The notes beneath the pieces were generated by a model. The model worked only from the letters and a program-made list of their open reading frames with translations. It did not search any database and was not told the origin of the DNA. Below, in pieces: positions 1 to 6,691 of a stretch of 29,797 bases of DNA. Position 1 is the first letter of the stretch; every line of letters begins with the position of its first letter. The translations under genes were made by a program, and so were the position numbers. This DNA is from JBCAWW01 sp039024315 (GTDB lineage Bacteria; Bacteroidota; Bacteroidia; J057): NCBI GenBank assembly GCA_039024315.1, contig JBCCQN010000093.1:1-29797 (forward strand). Reading direction: 5' to 3'.

Positions 1-306
1 ATAAGCGTTCTGCGCAGCAAGTGAAAACTTAAAGATACCGGATATGTTCGTGCCTCACATTCCGGTATGACAGGGGGCCAATATGTCATCCCAGCCGAAT
101 GAATGAGCATTAGCGAATTCATCGAGCAGGGATCTCGAGAGATAATCGTTCTGCGCAGCAGCCCCTTCTCAAAAATAAAGCTCACCGATCTCACTTCATC
201 ATTGAGCATCCGAAATTCGACATTCGAAATTCATCCTGTTTTCTGCGCAGCAGGCACAAAAAAAGCGGCACCACTAATGCGCCGCCTCTCTGATCATCGA
301 TACTCT
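1..306. repeat. Gene-free, repeat-rich left flank
   Basis: No credible gene is seen here. Three copies of the short AGCGTTCTGCGCAGCA-type module lie at about 1-20, 141-160 and 239-254. Between them is an inverted repeat (TACCGGA at 36-42, TCCGGTA at 61-67), then ATGACA at 67-72 facing TGTCAT at 84-89. A GTCATCCC...GGGATCTC pattern follows at about 85-137; it resembles palindromic intergenic repeats common in many bacteria (from memory). At about 206-232 CGAAATTC is repeated directly. A 102-residue open frame across the region looks like a by-product of the repeats. Confidence 0.55.
258..286 (-). terminator. Rho-independent terminator of the 307-1011 gene
   Basis: Read on the minus strand, a stem GCGGCGC/GTGCCGC (one G-T wobble) with a 7-base loop is followed directly by seven T residues. 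It begins about 20 bases past the stop codon of the gene at 307-1011, the expected place for its terminator. Confidence 0.75.
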
Positions 307-1011
307 TTATTCGCAGCCCACTTCGTAAGCAAATACGTGCTGAGCGAAGTACTTAAACTTGGCTTCTTTGTCTTGAAAATTATCGCCGATCTCACGGCAG
401 CTAGCAAATAGCTCGGGAAATAGCTTGTCATAATGTTTTTTCTTCAAGATCATGGAAGGCTCTCCATTCGCAATAACGAGATACGTCTTGTCCTCACCAC
501 CTACGAGGGCGACCCCTGCTACACCAACAGACTGAGTTTCGCCACCAAGCGGATTGTTGTAAACTTTGATCTTGCTGTCCCAGCCAGGATTGAGAAGCTG
601 GGCCAAGACATATTTGTCTTTACCGGGCACTTGCACGCGCTCATAGTAGATATATTCGCGATCGGCCATTTCATCAAAATCAGCTTCTACCATCTTTTTG
701 ACGCTTACTGATTTTTCGGCGATCATTTCAAACTTAGCGAGCCCGTCCACCTTTACCTTAAGAGTAGCGATATCTTCGGCTTTGAATTTGTGCTTTTTAC
801 CAGCAGCATCTTTGATGGTAAAGCTTTTGAGACCACGCGAACCAAAAGTTGCCAGACGAATATCACCACTGATCTCCTTGCCGTCAGTGGTAACAGTGGT
901 AGCATCACCTGTCAAAGAGTTGACAGGGGTAAGAAACATTTGCCCCCATAAGGTCGAACTGAGGGCCAACATTAAGGCAAAAGCCAATAGAGTGCGCATT
1001 TTTTGCATCAT
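307..1011 (-). CDS. Secreted protein of unknown function
   Basis: This 234-residue protein has a clear signal peptide (MMQKMRTLLAFALMLALSS, cleavage probably after TLWGQ, residue 24) and so is exported to the periplasm or beyond. The start could be any of the Met codons at residues 1, 2 or 5. The mature part is a mix of Lys-rich and beta-prone stretches with no family I recognise. A segment near residues 55-95 (LATFGSRGLKSFTIKDAAGK, then KFKAEDIATLKVKV) looks like a small beta domain. It is a single-gene unit: a terminator lies just downstream, and the neighbour at 1253 is divergent. The upstream region holds a 10-base palindrome TTGCGCGCAA at 1056-1065, possibly an operator but equally possibly chance. 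Confidence 0.75.
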   Translation of the reverse strand: MMQKMRTLLAFALMLALSSTLWGQMFLTPVNSLTGDATTVTTDGKEISGDIRLATFGSRGLKSFTIKDAAGKKHKFKAEDIATLKVKVDGLAKFEMIAEKSVSVKKMVEADFDEMADREYIYYERVQVPGKDKYVLAQLLNPGWDSKIKVYNNPLGGETQSVGVAGVALVGGEDKTYLVIANGEPSMILKKKHYDKLFPELFASCREIGDNFQDKEAKFKYFAQHVFAYEVGCE

Positions 1012-1182
1012 TGTTGTTTTTGGGTTATGAAATTTTCAATTCTCAGATAGAATTGTTGCGCGCAATATCTTGAATCTTTTGCAATGAAACATCATCAATT
1101 TGTGGTACTTATTGCATGCAAGATCAGGGTATGGATACATATCGAGAGAGTTGAGGTTTTGTGAGAGTTCTTAGCATTTTTA

Positions 1183-1215
1183 CTCCCGATAGCTATCGGG
1201 AGCGCAGAACGCTTA
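1183..1215. repeat. 18-base palindrome plus short repeat module
   Basis: The palindrome TCCCGATAGCTATCGGGA (1184-1201) is followed at once by CGCAGAACGCTTA (1203-1215). The same 33 bases recur at 14678-14710, and a reversed, variant copy lies at 24825-24859. This copy lies about 40 bases before the start codon at 1253, so it may be in the leader or promoter of that gene. Confidence 0.8.
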
Positions 1216-1252
1216 ATTGTGTATCTTGAATAAGAGTAACCATCAACCAAAT

Positions 1253-1714
1253 ATGAAACACCTATTATTGCTGCTGCTCGGTCTGAGCAGCCTGCCCTTA
1301 CTAGCGCAAAGGAGTGCGGTCTTCGAGAAGAGTAAATGTTCACTGTATCTGTACAATCAAGATTCGACTTCGCTAGAGTTAATGAAAGCGAGTTTCAAAG
1401 CTCGAAAAGTGGAGACCATCGTAGTGGAATTTCAATGCCATGATGAAGAAGTAGAAAATATCTTGGATGGGGCACCTTTGTACCTTGTTTTGGTAAATGC
1501 CTGGGGAGGAATAGTATTAGGAGGAGGACCTATAATAACGATTGGCGGCACTGAAATCCAAACTTACACCAAAGCGATTTATCGCTCAAAGAAAGGCATT
1601 CGTTTTGAAGTAAATCCAGAAGAAGATTTTAGATGGAAAAAAGGGGAGTCCTATTTATTCTGTATCTACAGTGGAGAAGAAGTACTTAGACGGAAGGTCA
1701 TATTGTTTAATTAG
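1253..1714 (+). CDS. Small secreted protein, first of a tandem paralogous pair
   Basis: The protein has 153 residues from the ATG at 1253 (MKHLLLLLLGLSSLPLLAQ signal peptide). A TTG codon further upstream would put residues before the signal peptide and is less likely. It is clearly related to the next gene. Both have the order signal peptide, a Cys after about 28 residues, DST, a K.S..KAR segment, a QC motif, a LYLV strand, a YR...GI.FE motif, and a C-terminus ending in LFN. The pattern suggests a small all-beta secreted domain with two conserved Cys. No known family is recognised. The pair is separated by 47 bases and probably cotranscribed. Confidence 0.75.
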   Translation: MKHLLLLLLGLSSLPLLAQRSAVFEKSKCSLYLYNQDSTSLELMKASFKARKVETIVVEFQCHDEEVENILDGAPLYLVLVNAWGGIVLGGGPIITIGGTEIQTYTKAIYRSKKGIRFEVNPEEDFRWKKGESYLFCIYSGEEVLRRKVILFN

Positions 1715-1719
1715 AAATT

Positions 1720-1735
1720 GCGTTCCGCGCAGCGG
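1720..1735. repeat. Short repeat module (variant)
   Basis: GCGTTCCGCGCAGCG is a one-base variant of the AGCGTTCTGCGCAGC module seen elsewhere in the window. It lies in the 47-base gap between the two paralogous secreted-protein genes. Confidence 0.5.
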
Positions 1736-1761
1736 TATCACATCCATCAAAAACCTCAATC

Positions 1762-2232
1762 ATGAAATACACTTTAATCCTCCTCCTGTGCATCAGTACT
1801 ATCTCTGCCTCGGCCCAAGAGGTCATCGAACGTATTAGAGAGCAAAGGTGTCCAATAACATTTTATAAAAGAACTGATAGCACTGACCTCAAGATTACCA
1901 AGTCTGCTGTAAAAGCAAGAGCGACAAAAAATCTCTTGATCAACTACCAATGTGCAGGCGAGGCTGCAAGCTTACTGAATGGGGAAGCTTTGTATTTAGT
2001 CATTACTGATGTGGATGGAAAACAGATGAGTAATGAGCTTTATAAGCCTATGATGCTTAACATAAACAGCCGAGAAATACGAGTCTATGCCCAAGGTGTC
2101 TATCGGGAGAATACAGGAATAAGCTTTGAAATAGTACCGCCAGGCGATAAGTGGCAAAAAGACACAACATATATCTTCCGTTTCTGCACGGAGGAAGGAG
2201 TGATCGCAAAAAAAATCCTATTATTTAATTAA
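1762..2232 (+). CDS. Small secreted protein, second of a tandem paralogous pair
   Basis: This 156-residue protein starts with a signal peptide (MKYTLILLLCISTISASAQ). It aligns along its length with the preceding gene product: matching DST, KAR, QC, LYLV, VYR..TGI.FE and the ILLFN terminus. The two have diverged considerably, so the duplication is not recent. The function is unknown; it is presumably periplasmic or surface-exposed. The gene ends facing the lipoprotein gene at 2275, with 42 bases between them containing an imperfect palindrome (GCGGTATGCATGCCGC), which is not a convincing terminator. Confidence 0.75.
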   Translation: MKYTLILLLCISTISASAQEVIERIREQRCPITFYKRTDSTDLKITKSAVKARATKNLLINYQCAGEAASLLNGEALYLVITDVDGKQMSNELYKPMMLNINSREIRVYAQGVYRENTGISFEIVPPGDKWQKDTTYIFRFCTEEGVIAKKILLFN

Positions 2233-2274
2233 ATCTGTAGCAGCGGTATGCATGCCGCCCTCATCTAAATCCCA

Positions 2275-3303
2275 TCATCTAAACAACTCTACCAAACGCT
2301 CAATCTCCTTAGGCGGATACTCTGCCGAGGTATTGACCTCCAAATGAAAAAATCCCACACTCATGCTGTCTTGCGAGAGATAAGGGGCCAAGGGTTTGAC
2401 AGATTCACGTAACTGATCCGGACTGAGCGCCTCAAGTCGGATCATATCGTTTTCAAACAAAAAAGTACCGTCCAAATAGGTATCCGTCAGTACGCGGTAA
2501 AAGTAGGCGTTGACCACTTCAAAACGATCGCGGTCCTCCAAGACATTGAGGGGCAAATGCCGCAGTATGGAGACAGCCTCTTCATTGCGCAGTACCACGC
2601 CCCAGCTGCCGATGGGCAGGCCGACATCTAAAGGTACGCCATAATCATCCGCCTCACTAACGGCCTCTCGGATATTGGCCCCAAATAAGGTCCCGCTGGC
2701 CTCAATCGCTACGGGATCATCTATCTCCATGAGCATCAAACGAGCCCGTGCCACGGGAGGGATACCCATGCTATCGCGCTGCAATACGTGATGGGGATAA
2801 ACGCAAACGCTCACTTGAGGTCCCGTTTCCCCCAACAAAGTCTGCATCTGCTCGATAAAGGCAAAATAATTGGCCTGCGTCTCAGCGCTCCAATCGCTAT
2901 CAATCTGGATCTCATTGATTTGATCCAAGGGTTCCGCGATCCGTCGGATGCGATCTATGCTCAGTTCAGCAAGATCCGCAATGCGGGCTTCGTTCAGGTG
3001 AGAGAGTACGTTTTCAGAAAGATAAACTACCGGCACCACCTCTTTTCCTTCCCACTCCCCTAATGCGGCTCTCAGACTCCCTATCGGCACAATCCGCTTG
3101 CGACTATCGTCCCATTCGATGTCAAAAAAGCGCAAAAAGAGTTGCTCCGTAGCTAAGGTATCTAGGTACGCTTGGGTGGAATTACTCCAGTCGGGTCGAG
3201 TTTCCCACTGATAAAAAACGGTTTTGACGGTATTGGGGCCGCACCCCCAAAGCAACAGGAAGGTAATAGAACAGAGCAGGCAGTTTCGAAAGGAAATCCG
3301 CAT
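2275..3303 (-). CDS. Lipoprotein, possible TIM-barrel glycosidase-like fold
   Basis: This 342-residue protein opens with a lipoprotein signal (LLLWGC, lipid-anchored Cys near residue 21), so it should be anchored in a membrane facing the periplasm or outside. Alternating hydrophobic strands fit a (beta/alpha)8 barrel: LFLRFFDIEW, VVPVVYLS, EIQIDSDWS, VSVCVYPHHV, and LDVGLPIGSWGVV. The EIQIDSDW strand carries acidic residues where barrel glycosidases often have theirs. Similar lipoproteins with a QIDxDW motif are, from memory, common in Bacteroidota and uncharacterised. The gene is alone in its orientation and divergent from 3391, with 87 bases between the starts. The fold is an inference; no substrate is claimed. 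Confidence 0.75.
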   Translation of the reverse strand: MRISFRNCLLCSITFLLLWGCGPNTVKTVFYQWETRPDWSNSTQAYLDTLATEQLFLRFFDIEWDDSRKRIVPIGSLRAALGEWEGKEVVPVVYLSENVLSHLNEARIADLAELSIDRIRRIAEPLDQINEIQIDSDWSAETQANYFAFIEQMQTLLGETGPQVSVCVYPHHVLQRDSMGIPPVARARLMLMEIDDPVAIEASGTLFGANIREAVSEADDYGVPLDVGLPIGSWGVVLRNEEAVSILRHLPLNVLEDRDRFEVVNAYFYRVLTDTYLDGTFLFENDMIRLEALSPDQLRESVKPLAPYLSQDSMSVGFFHLEVNTSAEYPPKEIERLVELFR

Positions 3304-3390
3304 AAATTTTTCTATACCGCTCTAAATATACCAAATTCGTACCAGTCCACAGAAATTTCTATCTTGTTAAACAAATAATCTTTCACACAT

Positions 3391-3897
3391 ATGAAGCCGC
3401 ACCTATTTTTGATTTGTTTTCTTAGTTTAGCTACTCTCCTTATCGCCTGCAAACAGGAGCCCGAGGACAAGGCGGAAGATCCGCCCGAAGAAAAGGCCTT
3501 AACCATGGCTGATATTGCCGGAGAGTGGGTTTCTTCTGCCATCAGAGTGGAGATCAAAAGCCTCAATGGCACTGAGCAAGATACCATCATCGAAGCTAGC
3601 GAAGACACTTACCCAGATGTACTGGGTATCAAAGCCAATTTCTCAGTCTTGAATGCCGACGGTACCTACGAAGATGTTTATGTACTGCCCAATGATAGCA
3701 TCGAAAGGGGCAATGGGACTTGGTCCCTTGGCGAGGGTACCATTACTTTTACTCAGGTCGTGCCCAATGACAGAGTCCATACCTACCAAATGATGCTTGA
3801 TGAGCAAGGTAATATGAAAGTCAGTGGCAAGGTCGATTTTGATGCTGATGGAGAGCAAGACGACGACTTTTCTGGCACTAGCTATAAGCGTCAGTAA
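3391..3897 (+). CDS. Lipoprotein with lipocalin-like beta domain
   Basis: The 168-residue product has a lipoprotein signal peptide (LATLLIAC, Cys at residue 20), then an acidic, Pro-rich linker (residues 21-36). The domain that follows has the pattern seen in Bacteroidota lipocalin-like lipoproteins: an IAGEWVSSAI start, a FSVLNADGTYE strand, a GTWSLGEGTITFT strand and a KVSGKVDFDADG end. It probably forms a small beta-barrel or sandwich; a ligand cannot be predicted. It precedes a Crp/Fnr regulator by 9 bases, so the two are probably cotranscribed. Confidence 0.75.
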   Translation: MKPHLFLICFLSLATLLIACKQEPEDKAEDPPEEKALTMADIAGEWVSSAIRVEIKSLNGTEQDTIIEASEDTYPDVLGIKANFSVLNADGTYEDVYVLPNDSIERGNGTWSLGEGTITFTQVVPNDRVHTYQMMLDEQGNMKVSGKVDFDADGEQDDDFSGTSYKRQ

Positions 3898-3906
3898 ACA
3901 TAAAAT

Positions 3907-4491
3907 ATGCAGCGAGAGATTCCGCCATTCCTGCAGCAATTATTTGTTCAGTTTGGAACCGTAACGGAAGCAGATCTCGCCTTAATCAGCCCCCTTTTGC
4001 AAACACAGTTTTTGCCAAAGGGGGCTCACTTTTTGTCTTTGGGTCAGACCTGCGACAAGATAGGTTTATTGACTAAAGGGATTCTGAGGGCTTATTACCC
4101 CGTCGGGGAACGCGAAGTCACCTCCTACTTCAATTTTCTTCCCCGCAATCCCATCGTCGCTGGTTTTACTTCCCTCCTCACCCAAAAGCCTGCCACCGAA
4201 GCCTTGCAAGCTCTCGAAGATTGTGAACTACTTTACGTTACTTATAAGCAGCTTCAGTACCTCTATCAATCTAGCCAAAACTTTGAGCGCCTCGGCCGTA
4301 TCATGATGGAGCAAAACTATATTGCCTCCGTCAAACGCATCCAATCCTACCAAACCCAATCCGCCGCTGACCGCTATCAACACCTGCTTAGTAAATACCC
4401 CAATCTACTCAATCGGATTCCCCATCATTACATCGCTTCTTACCTTGGTATTACGCCAGAATCGCTCAGCCGTATCCGCAAGCAGAAGTAA
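3907..4491 (+). CDS. Crp/Fnr-family transcriptional regulator
   Basis: The protein has 194 residues: a cyclic-nucleotide-binding-like beta-roll (about 20-110), a long linking helix, and a C-terminal helix-turn-helix (about 171-192, IASYLGITPESLSRIRK). This architecture is typical of the many Crp/Fnr paralogues of Bacteroidota. No Fnr-type Cys cluster or clear cAMP-binding Arg-Ser pair is seen, so its signal is unknown. It starts 9 bases after the lipoprotein gene, and an MFS transporter follows 68 bases downstream, a plausible target. It resembles the regulator at 12679. Confidence 0.88.
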   Translation: MQREIPPFLQQLFVQFGTVTEADLALISPLLQTQFLPKGAHFLSLGQTCDKIGLLTKGILRAYYPVGEREVTSYFNFLPRNPIVAGFTSLLTQKPATEALQALEDCELLYVTYKQLQYLYQSSQNFERLGRIMMEQNYIASVKRIQSYQTQSAADRYQHLLSKYPNLLNRIPHHYIASYLGITPESLSRIRKQK

Positions 4492-4559
4492 ATCTTATCA
4501 TACATCAATGCAGCTCTCAAGTATGGGTGCTAGCTTTACCTAAAAGCGAGTTTTTGCCT

Positions 4560-5843
4560 ATGCGTAGCAAGTTTCCTCTTGGCTTGATCTTCCTGCTCAT
4601 GCTGGCTTACGCCTGCTCATTTGCGGACCGCTATCTGCTCAATTTGCTGGTAGAACCCATTCAAAATCAATATGGCTTCAGCGATGTGCAAATGGGTTGG
4701 CTCTTGGGTCCAGCTTTTGGATTGTTTTATGCCTTAGTGGGACTTCCTCTAGGGCTGATAGCTGATCGTTTTCACCGCGGCAAATTGATTGCTCTTGGGG
4801 TCTTTTTATGGAGTATCATGACCATGCTGACGGGCTTGGCCCAAAACTTTTGGCAGTTTTTTATGTGCCGGATGGGCGTCGGAATAGGCGAGGCGAGTTT
4901 GTCTCCGGCGGCCTATTCTCTGCTCGCAGAACGCGTCCCTCCCAAGCGGCTCAGCACTGCAATTGCGATCTACAGTTTGGGGATTTATCTGGGCGCCGGC
5001 TTGGCCTATGGCTTGGGGGGAGAGCTGATTGCATACTACCAAAATACCTCAAATTGGGAGTTTGGCAGTTTGAGTATTCCTCCTTGGCAATTACTCTTCA
5101 TTGGCTTTGGCTTTCCAGGTATTCTCTTGAGCATGATGGCTCTATTCGCAATTCGCGAATACCGAACAAATAAGATTAAGCCACTGGATAACAGATACTT
5201 AAAAAGTAAGAGCAGCCGAGTGACCCTAAGCAAGTCTTTTTACCTCCTTTGCCTCAGTTTTTCCTTCTTTTACATTGCTATCTATGCAGGAGGCGCTTGG
5301 TTACCTACTTTTTTGATGCGTGTTCATAAGCTACCAACCCAAACCGTAGGTTGGTTGACTAGCTTTGGTTTGTTGATTTTTCCTAGCCTAGGATTAGTGC
5401 TGGGCGGCTGGCTAGCAGACCATATGAGTAAGCGCCATCCCCTGCTCGGTAAAGTAAAATTTTGCCTTTGGGCTTTCTTGCTTTTTGCGCCTAGCGCCAT
5501 CGGTTTTGGCCTAATCGAGGAGACTCAATCGAGCCTATGGGCTTTACTGCCTTATGCCCTTTTGTTGAGTGCGACCGTAGGAGTTGGGGCGGCCATCGTG
5601 CAGCAAATTAGTCCAGCGGCACATCGGGGGGTTGCGAGTGCGCTTTTCCTATTCGCCCAAAACTGTTTGGGGCTTAGTTTAGGACCAACGGCTGTGGCCT
5701 TTTGTACGGATTATTTGTTTGCAGATCCGATGTCTTTAGGTTATTCGCTCAGCTTAGTAGGAGGCCTGAGTAGTCTGATCGCCATTGGATTTATGTACCG
5801 CTTATGGCTTAGTCTGAAGCTTGAGCAAACATCTCAATCGTAA
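4560..5843 (+). CDS. MFS transporter, Spinster-like
   Basis: The product is 427 residues from the ATG at 4560; an in-frame GTG at 4527 would add eleven residues but is less likely. About twelve hydrophobic segments are visible. The N-terminal half has the Spinster-type signature: an ADRYLLNLLVEPIQ start, a motif-A loop GLIADRFHRGK between helices 2 and 3, and the GIGEASLSPAAYSL helix. Relatives export lipids or small metabolites, but the substrate here cannot be told. Its 3' end overlaps the convergent metallo-beta-lactamase gene by 35 bases, within coding sequence on both strands. Confidence 0.9.
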   Translation: MRSKFPLGLIFLLMLAYACSFADRYLLNLLVEPIQNQYGFSDVQMGWLLGPAFGLFYALVGLPLGLIADRFHRGKLIALGVFLWSIMTMLTGLAQNFWQFFMCRMGVGIGEASLSPAAYSLLAERVPPKRLSTAIAIYSLGIYLGAGLAYGLGGELIAYYQNTSNWEFGSLSIPPWQLLFIGFGFPGILLSMMALFAIREYRTNKIKPLDNRYLKSKSSRVTLSKSFYLLCLSFSFFYIAIYAGGAWLPTFLMRVHKLPTQTVGWLTSFGLLIFPSLGLVLGGWLADHMSKRHPLLGKVKFCLWAFLLFAPSAIGFGLIEETQSSLWALLPYALLLSATVGVGAAIVQQISPAAHRGVASALFLFAQNCLGLSLGPTAVAFCTDYLFADPMSLGYSLSLVGGLSSLIAIGFMYRLWLSLKLEQTSQS

Positions 5844-6519
5844 AGTCGAGTAAGTCTTGACCGCCAAATTCTCCGTGCCCTGGAATCACCCATATTGCTT
5901 TGGGAAACTCGGCTTTAACCTTGGCTATGGTTGCGGACCAAGCCTCTACATTGGCGTCGGCCAAATTACCTTTTCCCGCCCCGATCGATTTGACCATACA
6001 GCCTCCAAAGAGCACCTTTTCCTTTGGCAGATAGGCCACCATATTATCCACTGTATGTGCCTCTCCCGGATAGTAGAGTTGGATCCTTCTCCCTTTGAGG
6101 CGGATACTACTTTGGGTTTTCACCCCTACTCGGGGAACGCTCACCCCATCCTCTTTGGCCAGTTCAATCGTTTTTTCCATTGCATAAGAAGGAACCCCTC
6201 TTTCATGCAACAGCCTCAATCCACCCAAACAATCAACGTGAAAATGATTGACCACCACTCCTTTGATGGTCCAACCCATATCCTCTTCTATCCAATTGAG
6301 CAAAATCTCAGTGAGCTCCTCAAACATAGGGGTATCAAAAAGCATACATTCTCCATCTACCACATAGAGCATTCCGTTGGAATAGATCCGCCCGTACTTC
6401 ATCAAGGTTGTATAAGAACGATGCACCCAGACTCTTTCCGATATTTTGATCATGATCAGATCTTCATGCACATTAATGATAGAGTCCGACTGCCCTAACA
6501 GAGAGCTGAGCCCCAGCAT
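5809..6519 (-). CDS. bla: Subclass B1 metallo-beta-lactamase (CcrA/CfiA-like), N-terminus frameshifted
   Basis: This zinc hydrolase is expected to open the beta-lactam ring of penicillins, cephalosporins and carbapenems in the periplasm. From the ATG at 6519 it has 236 residues with the full B1 ligand set: His92, His94, Asp96 (NHFHVDCLGG), His155 (GEAHTVDN), Cys174 (FGGCMVKS) and His215 (PGHG). The Cys ligand separates it from glyoxalase II and lactonases. The NHxHxDCxGG, LAKE, FGGCM and GN..DA....W motifs closely match Bacteroides CcrA/CfiA as I remember it. As read, the frame lacks a signal peptide, but one occurs in another frame just upstream (6495-6551). Adding one G to the GGGG run at 6511-6514 (minus strand) joins them into a 247-residue secreted enzyme. 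The gene is monocistronic. Confidence 0.9.
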   Translation of the reverse strand: MLGLSSLLGQSDSIINVHEDLIMIKISERVWVHRSYTTLMKYGRIYSNGMLYVVDGECMLFDTPMFEELTEILLNWIEEDMGWTIKGVVVNHFHVDCLGGLRLLHERGVPSYAMEKTIELAKEDGVSVPRVGVKTQSSIRLKGRRIQLYYPGEAHTVDNMVAYLPKEKVLFGGCMVKSIGAGKGNLADANVEAWSATIAKVKAEFPKAIWVIPGHGEFGGQDLLDFTIEMFAQASD

Positions 6520-6551
6520 AGGCCCATGCTTAAAAGAAGTAGTTTTTTCAT
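6495..6551 (-). other. Out-of-frame signal peptide of the metallo-beta-lactamase
   Basis: From the ATG at 6551 the minus strand encodes MKKLLLLSMGLCWGSALC and then stops. This is a textbook signal-peptide start that breaks off just where the enzyme frame continues. Inserting one G in the run at 6511-6514 gives ...GLCWGLSSLLGQ and reads on into SDSIINVHEDL of the enzyme, with a normal cleavage site after Gln. The AT-rich TCAAAAAATAATCAAATG context is a typical Bacteroidota start. Either the sequence has a homopolymer error or the gene is frameshifted. Confidence 0.75.
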
Positions 6552-6596
6552 TTGATTATTTTTTGAATGAGCCGAAATAGGGGCGATGGCATGGGT

Positions 6597-6685
6597 CGTG
6601 CAGCAGGGGGCGGGCATAGCGCGCTGGCTTTGCACGGGCCGTCCCGATAGCTTTCGGGATTGCTGCCCTTTTTGCGAAAAAGGGC
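6597..6685. repeat. GC-rich intergenic element with three hairpins
   Basis: This stretch between kdsA and the beta-lactamase is much richer in G+C than its surroundings. It contains CGTGCA (6597-6602) facing TGCACG (6631-6636), the dispersed palindrome in hybrid form TCCCGATAGCTTTCGGGA (6642-6659), and a perfect 10-base-pair hairpin TGCCCTTTTT-GCG-AAAAAGGGCA (6662-6684). The last could end kdsA transcription, but no T-run follows it on the minus strand. It resembles REP or MITE-type sequences; no coding role is supported. Confidence 0.5.
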
Positions 6686-6691
6686 AAAAAA

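Noticed and set aside
1056..1065. Palindrome TTGCGCGCAA as an operator
   Set aside because: A 10-base palindrome occurs by chance at this scale and no second copy was seen near other genes.
4808..5173. 121-codon plus-strand frame within the MFS gene
   Set aside because: Arg-rich out-of-frame translation of a clear transporter gene.
5857..6498. 213-codon open frame on the plus strand opposite the metallo-beta-lactamase
   Set aside because: It lies entirely antisense to a gene with all catalytic motifs, shows no family pattern, and contains His/Pro/Cys-rich sequence typical of shadow frames.
5809..6519. Reading the zinc hydrolase as glyoxalase II or a lactonase
   Set aside because: The Cys174 ligand in FGGC and the B1 spacing of ligands are specific to B1 beta-lactamases; those other families use Asp at this position.
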